Assembly: GCF_003568845.1 (NCBI RefSeq)
Contig: NZ_CP030127.1
Span: 372,001-436,000 of the forward strand
DNA from: Indioceanicola profundi
GTDB lineage: Bacteria > Pseudomonadota > Alphaproteobacteria > Azospirillales > Azospirillaceae
Length of the DNA stretch: 64,000 bases
Reading direction: 5' to 3'
The notes under the pieces were generated by a model. That model was not told the DNA's origin, ran no database searches, and saw only the letters and a program-made list of their open reading frames with translations. The first letter of the stretch is position 1, and the number at the start of each line of letters is the position of its first letter. Shown piece after piece: positions 26,859-36,677 of this stretch. Made by a program: the position numbers and the translations under genes.

Positions 26859-27794
26859 GAGTCTGTCCGAGATCATCTTGTTTTCTGGCAGAGCTTCCGC
26901 AGCATCATCCGAATTGATGCCCACCGTAGGAACGCCAAGGCTGTTTTGTTTAGGCACTCCCAATCCTTTGCTAATCGGCGGCATCGGTTGAGTCAGCCGA
27001 TGAATCTTTCGATCACCCACCGGCGTGGCAGCACGGTGAACCCCTACGCCGTGTCCGACCGCTTGACGATCTCCACATCGATCTTGCGCAGGATCTGCCG
27101 GAGGGCGGCCTGGAACTGCGGCCCCTGGTAGCCCCCGTCAGCGTAGAGCTTGCGCAGGAACGGGAACATCCCGAACAGGGTGGCCATGACCAGAACCCTG
27201 CCGTCCCGATCCTGGATATCGGCCGCATGGACGATGGCGTGCAGCAGCAGGCCCTGGGTGTCTACGAGGAGATGGCGCTTCTTGCCCTTGATCTTCTTGC
27301 CCGCATCGTACCCGTGCGCATCGATCGACCGCCCCCTTTTTCTGCGCTCTTCACGCTCTGGCTATCAATGATCGCGGCGGTCGGGGCGGTCTCGCGGCCC
27401 GCCTGGTTACGGCACTGGAAATAGACGGCATGGTGTAGCCGGTCCAAGGTGCCGTCGTGGGTCCAGTCCCGGAAATAGCCGTGAACCGTGCTGCGCGCCG
27501 GAAGATCCTTCGGCAGGGCGCGCCACTGGCAGCCCGTGCCCAGCACATACATAAGCCCATTCACTACCGCGCACATGTCCACCGTCCGTTTGCCGCCCCC
27601 GCGTCGCGCCGGAGGGATTAGCAGGGCCACCAACGCCCATTCCGCGTCCGTTAGATCGGTCGGATACCCAAGATGGCTGCGGTCGTACAAACCACGGTTC
27701 GCGCTCGTCCACATCTCGAAGGGCCCGCATCGGTGAACACAGGCCACTGAATCACAACCGATTCATCCGATTCAACATGTCTTCGGACAGACAG
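26859..27794 (-). mobile_element. IS5-family insertion sequence (second type), degenerate
   Basis: Imperfect inverted repeats (GAGTCTGTCCGAGATCATCTTG at the left against CTGTCTGTCCGAAGACATGTTG from the right) bound a 936-bp element. It is flanked by TAA at 26856-26858 and 27795-27797, consistent with the 3-bp duplications of the ISL2/IS1031 groups. It differs from the copy at 24378 in sequence and in target duplication. Confidence 0.8.
26975..27747 (-). pseudogene. IS5-family transposase, inactivated
   Basis: The first frame (27747 to 27262) encodes the N-terminal domain (YPTDLTDAEWALVALLIPP, GCQWRALPKDLP) and the first catalytic Asp in AAIIDSQSVKSAEKGG. The sequence AAAAAGGGGG near 27340 is the usual slip site, after which the other frame reads SIDAHGYDAGKKIKGKKRH, LYADGGYQGPQF and LPRRWVIERFIG. 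This second frame is broken by TAG (before GFTVLPRRW) and TGA (in RFIG-stop-LNRCRR), so the transposase cannot be made complete. Both stop codons are visible directly. Confidence 0.8.
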
Positions 27795-27986
27795 TAAGGA
27801 TGTGGCGATCGCTAAACCTGGGAACAGGTCCTCGTTCGATATGTGATGAACGGCATGGAGGTCGCATAAACGACAAACTGAGCACCGCCACCGTTGCAGT
27901 TGAACAAATTACCCCAATTTGTTGTGATCGCGTTCTGGATCCTTGATTCGGTCGCTGTGCGATCGGCCATACCGGAAGCGAGCCCC

Positions 27987-30900
27987 ATGTCTGACGTCCT
28001 CAATCCAGCAGTCGACGATCTTCCCGCCGAGCAGCCCAACACCGTACCGGGGAAGCTGGAACGCGGGCGCATGGAGCTCCTGGACCTGTCCACCCGGAAC
28101 CGGCTGATCCACCTGCCGAAATCCAGGACTACCAAGACCATTGAAGTCGTGGACGAGCGCACGGACGAGGTCTTCCGGCTTCTAGTCGGCGAGGGGAAGC
28201 CATTCACCTTTTCCGCGGGCCGCCGGGCACCGGGGGAGAAGCCTGAAGATAGCCAAGAGCAGGACAGCCAGGAGATCACCGTTCTCGCCCAGCCTGAGGA
28301 CGACGCCGTTGACGAGCGCGGAATCGCGCAACGTCACAGCGACACCAAGCTCCAGACCCGGCTCACATCGGAAGGCCTGCAGAAGCGGTTGCTGACCCTG
28401 TACCTTGATGCAAAGACCCTCCAGGAGGAACAGGGCGTCAATATCCTGTACCTTGCCATGGGCATGCTGAAGTGGTTCGAGGCGCCAAACTCCGAGACGG
28501 AACGCTACGCACCGCTGATCCTGGTGCCGGTCTCCCTGGAACGCGGAACCGCGGCCGAGAAGTTCAAGCTGCGTTGGCTTCAGGAAGAGCAATCCCCGAA
28601 CCTTTCCCTTGCGGCCCTGCTCAAGCGTCAGTTCGGCATCGTGCTTCCGGAGTTCCTCGAGGCCGCCCAGGAGGCTTTCGATCCCTCCGACTACCTGGAC
28701 CGCGTGGCGCTGGCCGTGGCCGGGCAACCCCGCTGGGAGGTCATGCGGGACTCCATGGTCCTGGGACTGTTCAGCTTTGCCAAGTTCCTGATGTACCGCG
28801 ATCTGGATCCGGCGAACTGGCCCGCCGGGAGCAGGCTCTCGGATCATCCGGTGATCTCCGGGCTGCTTGGCGACGGGTTCCCGGGATCGGACCCGCTGTT
28901 CGGGGATGACGAGCCGATCGACCCGCATATCGGGCCAGAGGACCTCGTCCATATCGTCGATGCGGACAGTTCCCAGACGGCCGCCATCCATGAGGTCCGC
29001 AAGAGCCGCAACCTTGTCATCCAGGGCCCGCCGGGTACGGGCAAGTCCCAGACCATCGCGAACGTGATCGCCTCGGCCGTGGTGGATGGAAAGAAGGTGC
29101 TGTTCGTCGCGGAGAAGATGGCGGCCCTTGAGGTTGTAAAGCGCCGTTTGGACGCCAACGGCGTCGGCGACGTCTGCCTGGAACTCCACAGCAACAAGGC
29201 GAACAAGCGGGCAGTACTGGAGGAGCTTCGCCGGACCTGGGAACTGGGCAAGCCGAACGGTGCCGCGAATGGCGCACTGATCCGGCAGCTGCGACAGTAC
29301 AGGGACGCGCTGAATAGTCATGCGGCACGCCTGCACCAGCGCCACGATCCCTGCGGTCTCAGCCCTTATCAGGTCATTGGCCACCTCGTCCGTCTCCGGC
29401 AGGCGGGGCAGGAGCCTTCGACAGTCACCCTGGAGGCGCCTGAGACCTGGAGCCGCCATGACAAGGAAGAGCGCGAACTCCTGCTGAAGGAGCTTGCCGG
29501 GCGCATCCTGGACATTGGTGCCCCATCCGCCCATCCCTGGCGCGGAGTTGCGCTGCCCTCAATTCTGTCGACTGATCTCCAGCGCCTGGTCAGCCGCATC
29601 GGCGGGCTGCGAGACCGGCTCGCCTCATTCCTGGCCGATCGCGATGCGCTGGCCTCCGCGCTTGGCGTTGAAGCTCGGGGCAGCTTCGAAGATATCGAGC
29701 GGCTCGCACGCATGGGCGCGCGGGTCGCCGAGGCCCCGAACGTCGAGCCTGAGGTGCTCAGCGCATCCTGCTGGGGCGTGCGGACCCCGGACTTGGTGGA
29801 CCTCGTGGCCGCGGGCGAGGCCCATGCCGCCGCGCGCCAGGAACTCTCCGGCACGGTCAGCGAGGCCGCCTGGGATACAGACGTTAAGCTGGCCCGGCAG
29901 AACATCGCCCAGTACGGGGCCGGATGGTTCAGGTGGCTTAACGGGGACTACAAGCGGGCAGACGCGCTGTTCCGCTCCATCCTCTCCAGCCCGCCGCCTA
30001 AGTCCCTGGACGAGCGGCTCCGGCTCCTGGACAGGCTCATTTCCGCCCAGAAAGCGGCTGCCGATCTCGCCCGCGATGAGGCACTAGGCCGTGAAGCATT
30101 CGGCCCGCGCTGGCGTCGGGAGAGGTCCGACTGGCCGTTGCTGCGCAAGGTGGTGGATTGGATCCGCGGCAACGGAGACGACAGTGTGGCCGAGGATATC
30201 CGGCGCATTGCGGCATCGGCTGCGGATCGGGACAGCGCCGGTAAGATCGCCGACCGTCTTGCCAGGGCCATTCCGGACCTGATCCGGGACCTGGACAGTC
30301 TCTTTACCGATCTCCGCCTCGACCGCGGCATGGCATTCGATGCTGAACAGACAGCCACCATTCCCGTGGCTGAATTGGCGGACCGCCTCGGCACCTGGGT
30401 CGAGCGGTCGGAGGACCTCTCCAAATGGACGGCCTATACGGCGAAGGCTGACCAAGCCCGCACAGCCGGTCTCGGCGGACTTGTCGACCGGCTCGCGGAC
30501 GGCAGCCTGGATGAGGCGTCCATCGTGCCGGAGTTCGAGATGGCCTACTACGAAGCCCTGCTCTCGATAATGGCCAAGGAAGAGCCCGAGCTCGCCCAAT
30601 TCGACGGGGACGGCCACACCCGCATGGTCGAGGAGTTCTCCAGGACGGATCGCAAGCGGCTGGAACTGTCCCGCCTGGAAGTGGCGGCTGCCCACCATGC
30701 CAAGCTGCCGAGCCCGAATGGTGGAGCCGGGCCGCTCGGCATCCTCAAGGGCGAGCTTGCCCGCAAGCGCGGTCACATGCCGATCCGGCAGCTGATGAAG
30801 AAAGCCGGGCCCGCGATCCAGGCGCTGAAGCCGGTGTTCATGATGTCACCGCTCTCGGTCGCCCAATTCCTGGAGCCAGGGGCCGTCGAATTCGACATGC

Positions 30901-32783
30901 TGGTGATCGACGAAGCGTCGCAGATCCAGCCGGTGGATGCCCTAGGCGCCATGGCGCGCTGCAAGCAGGTGGTGGTGGTCGGCGATGACCGGCAGTTGCC
31001 GCCCACCAGCTTCTTCAGCAAGGTTCTGGCCGGGGATGAGGACGCCGAGGACGACGGCAGTGCCGGTGTCTCCGACGTCGAGAGCATCCTGGGCCTTTGT
31101 GTCTCCAAGGGGCTGCCGCAGCGCATGCTGCGCTGGCATTACCGCAGCCGCCACCAGTCGCTGATTGCGGTTTCCAACTCTGAATTCTACGAGAACAAGC
31201 TCTACATCGTCCCGAGCCCCTACACGGCCCAGGCCGGGATGGGCTTGCGCTTCCACCATCTGCCCAACGGCACCTTCGATAGCGGCAATACGGCGATCAA
31301 TGCCGTGGAGGCCAAGGCCGTAGCCGAGGCAATCATCCGGCACGCCAAGGAGCACCCGGAGCTTTCGCTGGGCGTGGCGACCTTCTCCACCAAGCAGCGC
31401 CGGGCGGTGGTGGATGAACTCGAGCTCCTGCGCCGCCAACATCCGGAAACCGAAGCGTTCTTCTCCTCGATGCACCCGGCCGAGCCGTTCTTCGTGAAGA
31501 ACCTGGAGAACGTGCAGGGCGACGAGCGCGACGTGATCTTCATCTCCGTCGGCTACGGCCGTAACCCGCAGGGCTATATGGCCATGCGGTTCGGGCCACT
31601 CAGCGCCGAGGGCGGCGAACGGCGGCTTAACGTGCTGATCAGTCGCGCCAAGCGCCGTTGCGAGGTGTTCGCCTCCATCACCGACGAGGACATCGACCTG
31701 GAGCGCGGCCGCGGCAGGGGTGTGGCCGCCTTCAAGCTGTTCCTGCACTTCGCGCGGACCGGCAAGCTCGGCATCGGACGGAAGACCGACCGCGAGCATG
31801 ACAGCGTGTTCGAGGAGCAGGTTGCGGCCGCTCTCCGGGCCGAGGGCTATGACGTCCACCCGCAGGTCGGCTTGGCCGGGTTCTTCATCGACCTCGCGGT
31901 CGCCGATTATGACCGGCCCGGACGGTATATCCTCGGCATCGAGTGCGATGGCGCCGCCTACCACTCCTCACGGTCGGCACGTGATCGTGATCGGCTGAGG
32001 CAGGCGGTCCTGGAGGATCATGGCTGGATCATCCACCGCATCTGGAGCACGGACTGGTTCAACCGCCCGCAGGAGCAGTTGAGGAAGGTGCTGGCCGCAA
32101 TCGAGGCCGCCAAGGCGGAACTGGCTGGGCGCGACGAGAAGCTGAAGCCCTTCTCCCGGGCCGTACCGCTGGACGTGGTGACGGTCGAGCGCGAGGACGT
32201 TACCGAGGTTGGCCTTGAGGTAGCGCAGGTACCCTCCCTGGCCGTGCCCTACGTCGAGGCTCAAGTCACAGTGCCGCTGCACATGGAACTGCATGCCCTT
32301 CCGACCGGCATGATGGCGGACATTGTCCGTCAGGTCGTGACTGTCGAGGGTCCTGTTCACGCCTCCGAGATCACGGCCCGCATCCGCAGCTTCTGGGGCC
32401 TGCAGCGGGCCGGAGCGCGCATCCAGGCTGCCGTCGAGAAAGGCATTGAGGCAGCTGTCCGGGCAGGCACCATCACCGGTGAGGCCGATTGCTATCAGGT
32501 GCCTGGAGCCGTGGTCGCAATCCGCGACCGATCGGAGGTCACCTCGCCTGGCCTGCGCAAGCCTGAGATGCTGCCGCCCGCGGAAATCCGAGCAGCCGCA
32601 ACCAGCTTCGTCAAGACGAACCTGGGAGCCACTGTCGAGGAGACGGTCAGCGGCGTCTCCCGTCTGTTTGGGTTCAAAGCGACCAGTGCACAGCTGAAGC
32701 AGGTAATCCTGGCAGAACTGGACGCGGCTGTTGACGCAGGCGATCTGGTCCAGCAGGAAAGCATCCTTATGGCTCCCGCCTGA
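27987..32783 (+). CDS. DUF4011-helicase-nuclease protein, candidate phage-defence gene
   Basis: This is a 1598-residue protein with an N-terminal DUF4011 domain (ERGRMELLDLSTRNRLIHLP). An SF1 UvrD/Upf1-type helicase follows, with Walker A GPPGTGKS at 347-354, DEAS at ~975, and late motifs NVQGDERDVIFISVGYGR and LNVLISRAKRRCEVF. A Vsr/MTES_1575-type nuclease domain spans about 1275-1365 (FFIDLAV, then GIECDGAAYH with Glu1319). A DUF3320-like winged-helix region is at the C-terminus. This architecture matches the DUF4011-helicase-Vsr (hhe) single-gene antiviral type described from defence-island surveys. The ATG at 27987 was preferred to 27894, which begins inside IS-flanking sequence. It is isolated on a mobile patch beside IS elements, fitting cargo or a defence island. 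Activity in this host is inferred. Confidence 0.85.
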   Translation: MSDVLNPAVDDLPAEQPNTVPGKLERGRMELLDLSTRNRLIHLPKSRTTKTIEVVDERTDEVFRLLVGEGKPFTFSAGRRAPGEKPEDSQEQDSQEITVLAQPEDDAVDERGIAQRHSDTKLQTRLTSEGLQKRLLTLYLDAKTLQEEQGVNILYLAMGMLKWFEAPNSETERYAPLILVPVSLERGTAAEKFKLRWLQEEQSPNLSLAALLKRQFGIVLPEFLEAAQEAFDPSDYLDRVALAVAGQPRWEVMRDSMVLGLFSFAKFLMYRDLDPANWPAGSRLSDHPVISGLLGDGFPGSDPLFGDDEPIDPHIGPEDLVHIVDADSSQTAAIHEVRKSRNLVIQGPPGTGKSQTIANVIASAVVDGKKVLFVAEKMAALEVVKRRLDANGVGDVCLELHSNKANKRAVLEELRRTWELGKPNGAANGALIRQLRQYRDALNSHAARLHQRHDPCGLSPYQVIGHLVRLRQAGQEPSTVTLEAPETWSRHDKEERELLLKELAGRILDIGAPSAHPWRGVALPSILSTDLQRLVSRIGGLRDRLASFLADRDALASALGVEARGSFEDIERLARMGARVAEAPNVEPEVLSASCWGVRTPDLVDLVAAGEAHAAARQELSGTVSEAAWDTDVKLARQNIAQYGAGWFRWLNGDYKRADALFRSILSSPPPKSLDERLRLLDRLISAQKAAADLARDEALGREAFGPRWRRERSDWPLLRKVVDWIRGNGDDSVAEDIRRIAASAADRDSAGKIADRLARAIPDLIRDLDSLFTDLRLDRGMAFDAEQTATIPVAELADRLGTWVERSEDLSKWTAYTAKADQARTAGLGGLVDRLADGSLDEASIVPEFEMAYYEALLSIMAKEEPELAQFDGDGHTRMVEEFSRTDRKRLELSRLEVAAAHHAKLPSPNGGAGPLGILKGELARKRGHMPIRQLMKKAGPAIQALKPVFMMSPLSVAQFLEPGAVEFDMLVIDEASQIQPVDALGAMARCKQVVVVGDDRQLPPTSFFSKVLAGDEDAEDDGSAGVSDVESILGLCVSKGLPQRMLRWHYRSRHQSLIAVSNSEFYENKLYIVPSPYTAQAGMGLRFHHLPNGTFDSGNTAINAVEAKAVAEAIIRHAKEHPELSLGVATFSTKQRRAVVDELELLRRQHPETEAFFSSMHPAEPFFVKNLENVQGDERDVIFISVGYGRNPQGYMAMRFGPLSAEGGERRLNVLISRAKRRCEVFASITDEDIDLERGRGRGVAAFKLFLHFARTGKLGIGRKTDREHDSVFEEQVAAALRAEGYDVHPQVGLAGFFIDLAVADYDRPGRYILGIECDGAAYHSSRSARDRDRLRQAVLEDHGWIIHRIWSTDWFNRPQEQLRKVLAAIEAAKAELAGRDEKLKPFSRAVPLDVVTVEREDVTEVGLEVAQVPSLAVPYVEAQVTVPLHMELHALPTGMMADIVRQVVTVEGPVHASEITARIRSFWGLQRAGARIQAAVEKGIEAAVRAGTITGEADCYQVPGAVVAIRDRSEVTSPGLRKPEMLPPAEIRAAATSFVKTNLGATVEETVSGVSRLFGFKATSAQLKQVILAELDAAVDAGDLVQQESILMAPA

Positions 32784-32873
32784 GCACGGCGGATACTTGT
32801 GCCACTTCCGCAGGTAGCCCAGCCTTTCTGACGGCTGGTTCCGCTGCCTATGGCCGGGCAGCATCCGTCGACG

Positions 32874-32913
32874 ATGATCAGGGCCGACAACATCGAAGAT
32901 CGACCCTGATCAT
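32874..32913. terminator. Inverted repeat between convergent genes
   Basis: ATGATCAGGG (32874-32883) and CCCTGATCAT (32904-32913) are perfect 10-bp arms with a 20-base loop, between the convergent helicase and mucR genes. There is no U-run, so a bidirectional terminator is possible but not certain. A regulator site is the alternative. Confidence 0.4.
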
Positions 32914-32923
32914 GATGTGATAG

Positions 32924-33394
32924 TCAGGTCTTCTTCGCCCGGCGTCGACGTGGTGCTGCTTTGGTCTCGGGCGTCTCTGCCACAGAAACAGGCTCAGGTG
33001 CTTTGGCCCCGCGACCGCGACTTCCAAGACCGATGCTGCGCGCCATGGTGCTGCGGGCCTTGGAGTAGTTCGGTGCCACCATCGGATAATCAGATGGCAG
33101 TCCCCACTTGGCCCGGTATTCTTCCGGGCTCATGTCATACGCGGTCCTGAGATATCGCTTCAGCATCTTCAGCTTCTTGCCGTCCTCCAGGCAGATGATG
33201 TGATCCGGTGTGACCGACTTCTTGATCGGAACGGCCGGAACGGCCGCTTCCGGCTCCGGCGCCGGTGGGGCAACGATGTCCCTCAGGGCTTTGTGGACGG
33301 TCTGCAGGAGAACCGGCAGATCCGTGAGGGTAAGACGGTTGTTCTCAAGATACGACGCGGTGATCTTGGCCGTGAGGGTAGTGACTGGGTCCAT
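32924..33394 (-). CDS. mucR: MucR/Ros-family transcriptional regulator
   Basis: This is a 156-residue zinc-finger DNA-binding protein of the alphaproteobacterial MucR/Ros family, which usually represses exopolysaccharide and other surface or horizontally acquired genes. The conserved core is IICLEDGKKLKMLKRYL, then YDMSPEEYRAKWGLPSDYPM and VAPNYSKARSTMAR. The N-terminal ~65 residues are helical, as in MucR oligomerisation regions. The C-terminal tail is basic (RRRRAKKT). In the usual Cys2His2 finger the first Cys is replaced by the CLEDGK form, so metal binding may be absent, as in many MucR proteins. Upstream (33440-33462) lies AT-rich GTATACGATTTTGTATAGG, a probable promoter. Confidence 0.88.
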   Translation of the reverse strand: MDPVTTLTAKITASYLENNRLTLTDLPVLLQTVHKALRDIVAPPAPEPEAAVPAVPIKKSVTPDHIICLEDGKKLKMLKRYLRTAYDMSPEEYRAKWGLPSDYPMVAPNYSKARSTMARSIGLGSRGRGAKAPEPVSVAETPETKAAPRRRRAKKT

Positions 33395-33729
33395 GGATCT
33401 CGTCCCGGTAAAGTTTGGAAGATCGCGTTTCGACCTTTTCGTATACGATTTTGTATAGGGGCGGTGGCGTCAAGTCGAGAGCAGTTGCTGGCCTGCAACG
33501 GAGCTTCCGATTGTAGCCGACGCCCCTCCGTTGCTCGGCCGCATTTCGGCGCCAGTGGACCACCTGCTGGTTTGAGGCGTGGGTATTTCCGAATGCAGAG
33601 TGACGCGGTTTCCTAGATCATTGCCGCCTACGACCGACGCGCCGGACAGCTGTCAGGGTTCATCGAGACGCTTACCGTGGCGATCAATCACTTGACCACC
33701 AGTAACCTACTGCTCGGTCTGGGAACGGC
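33395..33729. other. Spacer with promoter-like AT-rich patch and no clear gene
   Basis: The mucR promoter is expected here, near the GTATACGATTTTGTATAGG patch. From about 33615 the plus strand reads IIAAYDRRAGQLSGFIETLTV and on to a stop at 33738. It has no start codon, looks like the end of a lost gene, and is not recognised. Confidence 0.4.
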
Positions 33730-34117
33730 TTATCGCTGATGTAAAGGCGGAACCCGGCCAGGCGATTGCCCGGCTGGGGGCATGGCACAGCTATTCGTCG
33801 AGGAAGTACGGTACTGAGCAGAGAGTGAGATTTCAGCTACCAAGCCATGAGGGTGCTTGTTCTTCAGCTTCAGCGCACCACCACTATGGCTGAGTGCCGC
33901 TTCGACGATGGATAGCCCAAGGCCGCTGCCGACAGTTGATCTGTGCCGCCCACGGTAAAAGCGCTCCGTGACTCTGGAGACCTCGTCTTCGGCAATGCCA
34001 GGTCCCTCATCGGAAACCGTCAGGACAACGCATTCCGCTACGACGTGCTGACCGCAGGCTACAATCCCGCCGTTGGGTGAATACAAGATGGCGTTTTCCA
34101 ACAGATTCCTAATTCTA
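33730..34117 (-). pseudogene. Histidine kinase, C-terminal fragment separated by an IS
   Basis: The minus strand encodes the HATPase end of the kinase interrupted at 34118-35595: SRIRNLLENAILYSPNGG (N box), VSDEGPGIAEDEV (G1) and TVGSGLGLSIVEAALS (G2). Removing the IS and one copy of TA joins it in frame to the upstream half (VTLSS then RIRNLL). There is no ATG near the join; a TTG at 34101 is the only start, so it is unlikely to be translated usefully. It is part of the pmrB/qseC-like kinase. Confidence 0.85.
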
Positions 34118-35595
34118 CTGTGTCACAAACAGCGTATTTGTTGCCGACAACAAGGGCATCGGGCAAGTGTTGTGAGCAGGGCTCTTGCCGTGGCAATGCG
34201 CACGGTGGCGATGGAATCTGGAACGTGGCGTTCAGGCCGGAGCGGGAGATCCCCTGGGCTTGTAGGTTTTGGGTAGGCCAAGCGCTTGGATGGGTTTGGA
34301 GCTGGATGGAGCTGAGGGGGGAATGGCGGCCCGCTCCTGGACCAGGAACCCATAAGCAGCAATGCAAAGGGTGGCGTGGTGATGGAAGCCCCGCCATCCC
34401 CGCCCCTCATAGTGCCCCAGCCCGATCTCCTGCTTGAGCTCCAGATAATCCCGCTCAATGCGCCAGCGCAGCTTTGCGGTATCAACCAGATCGGCCAGGC
34501 TGATGTCGGCCGGCAGGGTGGAAAGCCAGTACTTGGCGGGCTCTTTCTCATCCTCCGGCCATTCGATCAGCAGCCATTCTTCAGGCCAGGGTTCCGCGCG
34601 CCAATAGTCGCGGTGAGCCGGGCGGACCCGCAGCGCAGCAAACCGGGATGTCAGGGGGGCGTTGCTGCCCTCCCGCCATGTCACTGTCTGCCATGCCCCT
34701 GACGCTAAACTCTGAGCCAGGGTTTTCACGTCTACAGGCTTGTGGTTCGGATCGCGGCGGACGAGCTTTGGCGGGCGGCCTTTCCCACTCCATGGTTTGG
34801 CCGGCAACGGTCCGGTTCCTGGTGGCCAGACGGTCAGGGAGGACTGAACCCCGGCAACATAGGCTAGACCGAGTTCGGTGATGCCGGTGCGCAGATCCGT
34901 GTCGGTGCCATAACCTGCATCCATCAACACAGGAGCAAGTGGCACGCCGGATTGCACGGCAGTTCTGATCTGGGCCAGCGCGATCTGCGGCTTGGTCTGG
35001 AACGAGATCTCCTCAGGCACCCCCGCCTTGGCACGACGCTCGTGATCGCCGGCCCAGGCTTCCGGCAGATACAGCTGCCAAGCCAGTGGCAGGCTGCCGT
35101 GATCGGTGGAAATCGAGAGTGAAACCGCGACTTGGCAGTTGTCCTGCTTGCCGAGCTGGCCGCAATACTGCCGGGCAACACCGACCGAATGCGTTCCCTT
35201 CTTCGGCAGGCCGGTATCGTCGATGATCCAGGCCCTCAGCGAGCCATGCGCCTGCAAGGTTGGCAGCACCGTTTCCCGGACTGCCTGCAGAACAGCAGCA
35301 TCATTCCAGGGCGCCTTGGCCACGAAGTGATGCAGGGATTGATGTGCGGCCTGCACACGGCCAGGCTCCACCCGTGCCGCCATCGGCTCAACACTCTTGC
35401 GCTCTCCCGGCAGCAGCAGCCCGATGCAGTAGGCCTGGAATGGCGAAAGCCGGTCTGCATGCCCCAGAGCCTGGGCAAGCCGCCCGATATACCTCCCGAA
35501 GCGGGCTTCGCTCCCGTCCAGCCAGTCGAAACCCATGCCACCCTCCCAAGTGCATGAGCTCCAACCATAACATCACTCGTTCTTTTATGACACAG
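34118..35595 (-). mobile_element. IS701-type insertion sequence
   Basis: The 1478-bp element has ends CTGTGTCACAAACAG (left) and, read from the right, CTGTGTCATAAAAGA. It is flanked by TA (34116-34117 and 35596-35597). It carries one intact transposase and splits a sensor kinase gene. IS701 elements usually make 4-bp YTAR duplications; here only TA is seen on both sides of the CTG ends, which is slightly unusual. Confidence 0.85.
34232..35536 (-). CDS. IS701-family transposase
   Basis: This is a 434-residue DDE transposase of the DDE_5/IS701 type. It has the N-terminal FGRYIGRLAQALGHADRLSPF. The catalytic core includes WIIDDTGLPKKGTHSVGVAR (first Asp) and VLMDAGYGTDTDLR (second Asp), with the late Glu expected in the IERDYLELKQEIGLGHYEGR region. 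The frame is open from start to stop with no disruption, unlike the IS5-family copies, so this element may still be active. It is the only gene in the IS that cuts the adjacent kinase gene. Confidence 0.9.
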   Translation of the reverse strand: MGFDWLDGSEARFGRYIGRLAQALGHADRLSPFQAYCIGLLLPGERKSVEPMAARVEPGRVQAAHQSLHHFVAKAPWNDAAVLQAVRETVLPTLQAHGSLRAWIIDDTGLPKKGTHSVGVARQYCGQLGKQDNCQVAVSLSISTDHGSLPLAWQLYLPEAWAGDHERRAKAGVPEEISFQTKPQIALAQIRTAVQSGVPLAPVLMDAGYGTDTDLRTGITELGLAYVAGVQSSLTVWPPGTGPLPAKPWSGKGRPPKLVRRDPNHKPVDVKTLAQSLASGAWQTVTWREGSNAPLTSRFAALRVRPAHRDYWRAEPWPEEWLLIEWPEDEKEPAKYWLSTLPADISLADLVDTAKLRWRIERDYLELKQEIGLGHYEGRGWRGFHHHATLCIAAYGFLVQERAAIPPSAPSSSKPIQALGLPKTYKPRGSPAPA

Positions 35596-36664
35596 TAGAA
35601 CTAAGAGTAACGGAAAGAAGATGTCTGTCAGATAGGATCTCAAGACAATTCAGGCTTGGTTCACAGGCGACCGTCACATTATGTCCCTTGGCAAGAAGAG
35701 ACAGATCGCGCGTCATAGCCGAAAAGAGCTCCCCCGCGTTTATCCACTGCAGAGCGCTATAACTGTTCGGCGACTCTACCCGAGCCATGTCAAGAAGCTG
35801 GCTGATAAGTCTTGAAGTTCGATCGACTCCGTTCATAATCTGTTGCAAGGCGGCCTTCTGCAAGGCGGGGTCAGAGGCGGAAAGAGCGACCTGCACTTGG
35901 GTTTTGAGGCCCGCGAGCGGAGTGCGGAGTTCATGTGCCGCAAACGAGGTGAAGTTCCGCTCACGCTCCCGGACACCGGCGACTCGCCTGAACAGCCCGT
36001 TCAAGGCCTCGATCATGGGGCGGATCTCAAGGGCGGAAGGGGCATCAGGCAGGGGGCTCAGATCATCGGCGTTGCGATTGCCGAGCGCTTGAGCTACTTC
36101 ACGGATGGGCTGCATACCCCGACCGACGCAGTACCAGATCAGTGCTGCGAGAATAGGGATGATGGCCGCCGCGGGCAGCAGAAGGCCTGTCACAACATCG
36201 CTTACCAAGCGGTCCCGAACAGCAAGATTGTCTCCTACCAACACGCGGACACCAAGGGCCTTATTCTCGACGGCGTAGACCCGCCAAACCTGCCCATCGA
36301 TGGTTTCTTCTCCAAAGCCGCTGGCATGATTTCCAAGGCGAGCCACTGGCGCACTGTCAGAGTTTGCCAGGAGAGCGCCGCGGAAAGACCAGATCTGGCA
36401 GGCCAGCTGGCGGTCGATAGGGGTATGCTCAGTGATGTCCAGTGCAGCAGCGGCACGAGGTGCGGTCGCGGCAGCAACGTCAAGCGCGACCTCTCTGCTG
36501 GTTATCAGAGAGTCGACCATCCGAGCCGCTTCCATGAGCCTGCGGTCAAGTACCCGCTCTACTTTCGAATGTGTTCCCCAATAAATCCAGCCGACAGCTG
36601 ACAGCCAGACCATGCCGGTGGAGAGCAGCAGGATGGCGAACAGGCGTCCGCGGATGGAATCCAT
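35585..36664 (-). pseudogene. PmrB/QseC-like sensor histidine kinase, N-terminal part, cut by IS701-type element
   Basis: This part encodes residues 1 to ~355 of an inner-membrane kinase. A transmembrane helix (RLFAILLLSTGMVWLSAVGWI) precedes a periplasmic region, a second helix (LLLPAAAIIPILAALIWYCV), a HAMP-like linker, and a HisKA domain with the phospho-His in FAAHELRTPLAGL. Translation runs into the IS and stops after TLSSTVS, so the ATPase domain is lost. The missing end is at 33730-34117. It lies 13 bp downstream of its response regulator gene. As assembled here, the kinase cannot autophosphorylate. Confidence 0.88.
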
Positions 36665-36677
36665 GGTCCTCGGTACC

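Noticed and set aside
28182-29534. 450-residue open frame on the minus strand
   Set aside because: It is antisense to the helicase gene, whose helicase motifs are clear; the minus product has no recognisable domain.
33615-33738. Open reading segment IIAAYDRRAGQLSGF as a gene
   Set aside because: No start codon and preceded by a stop; at most a remnant of an unknown gene.
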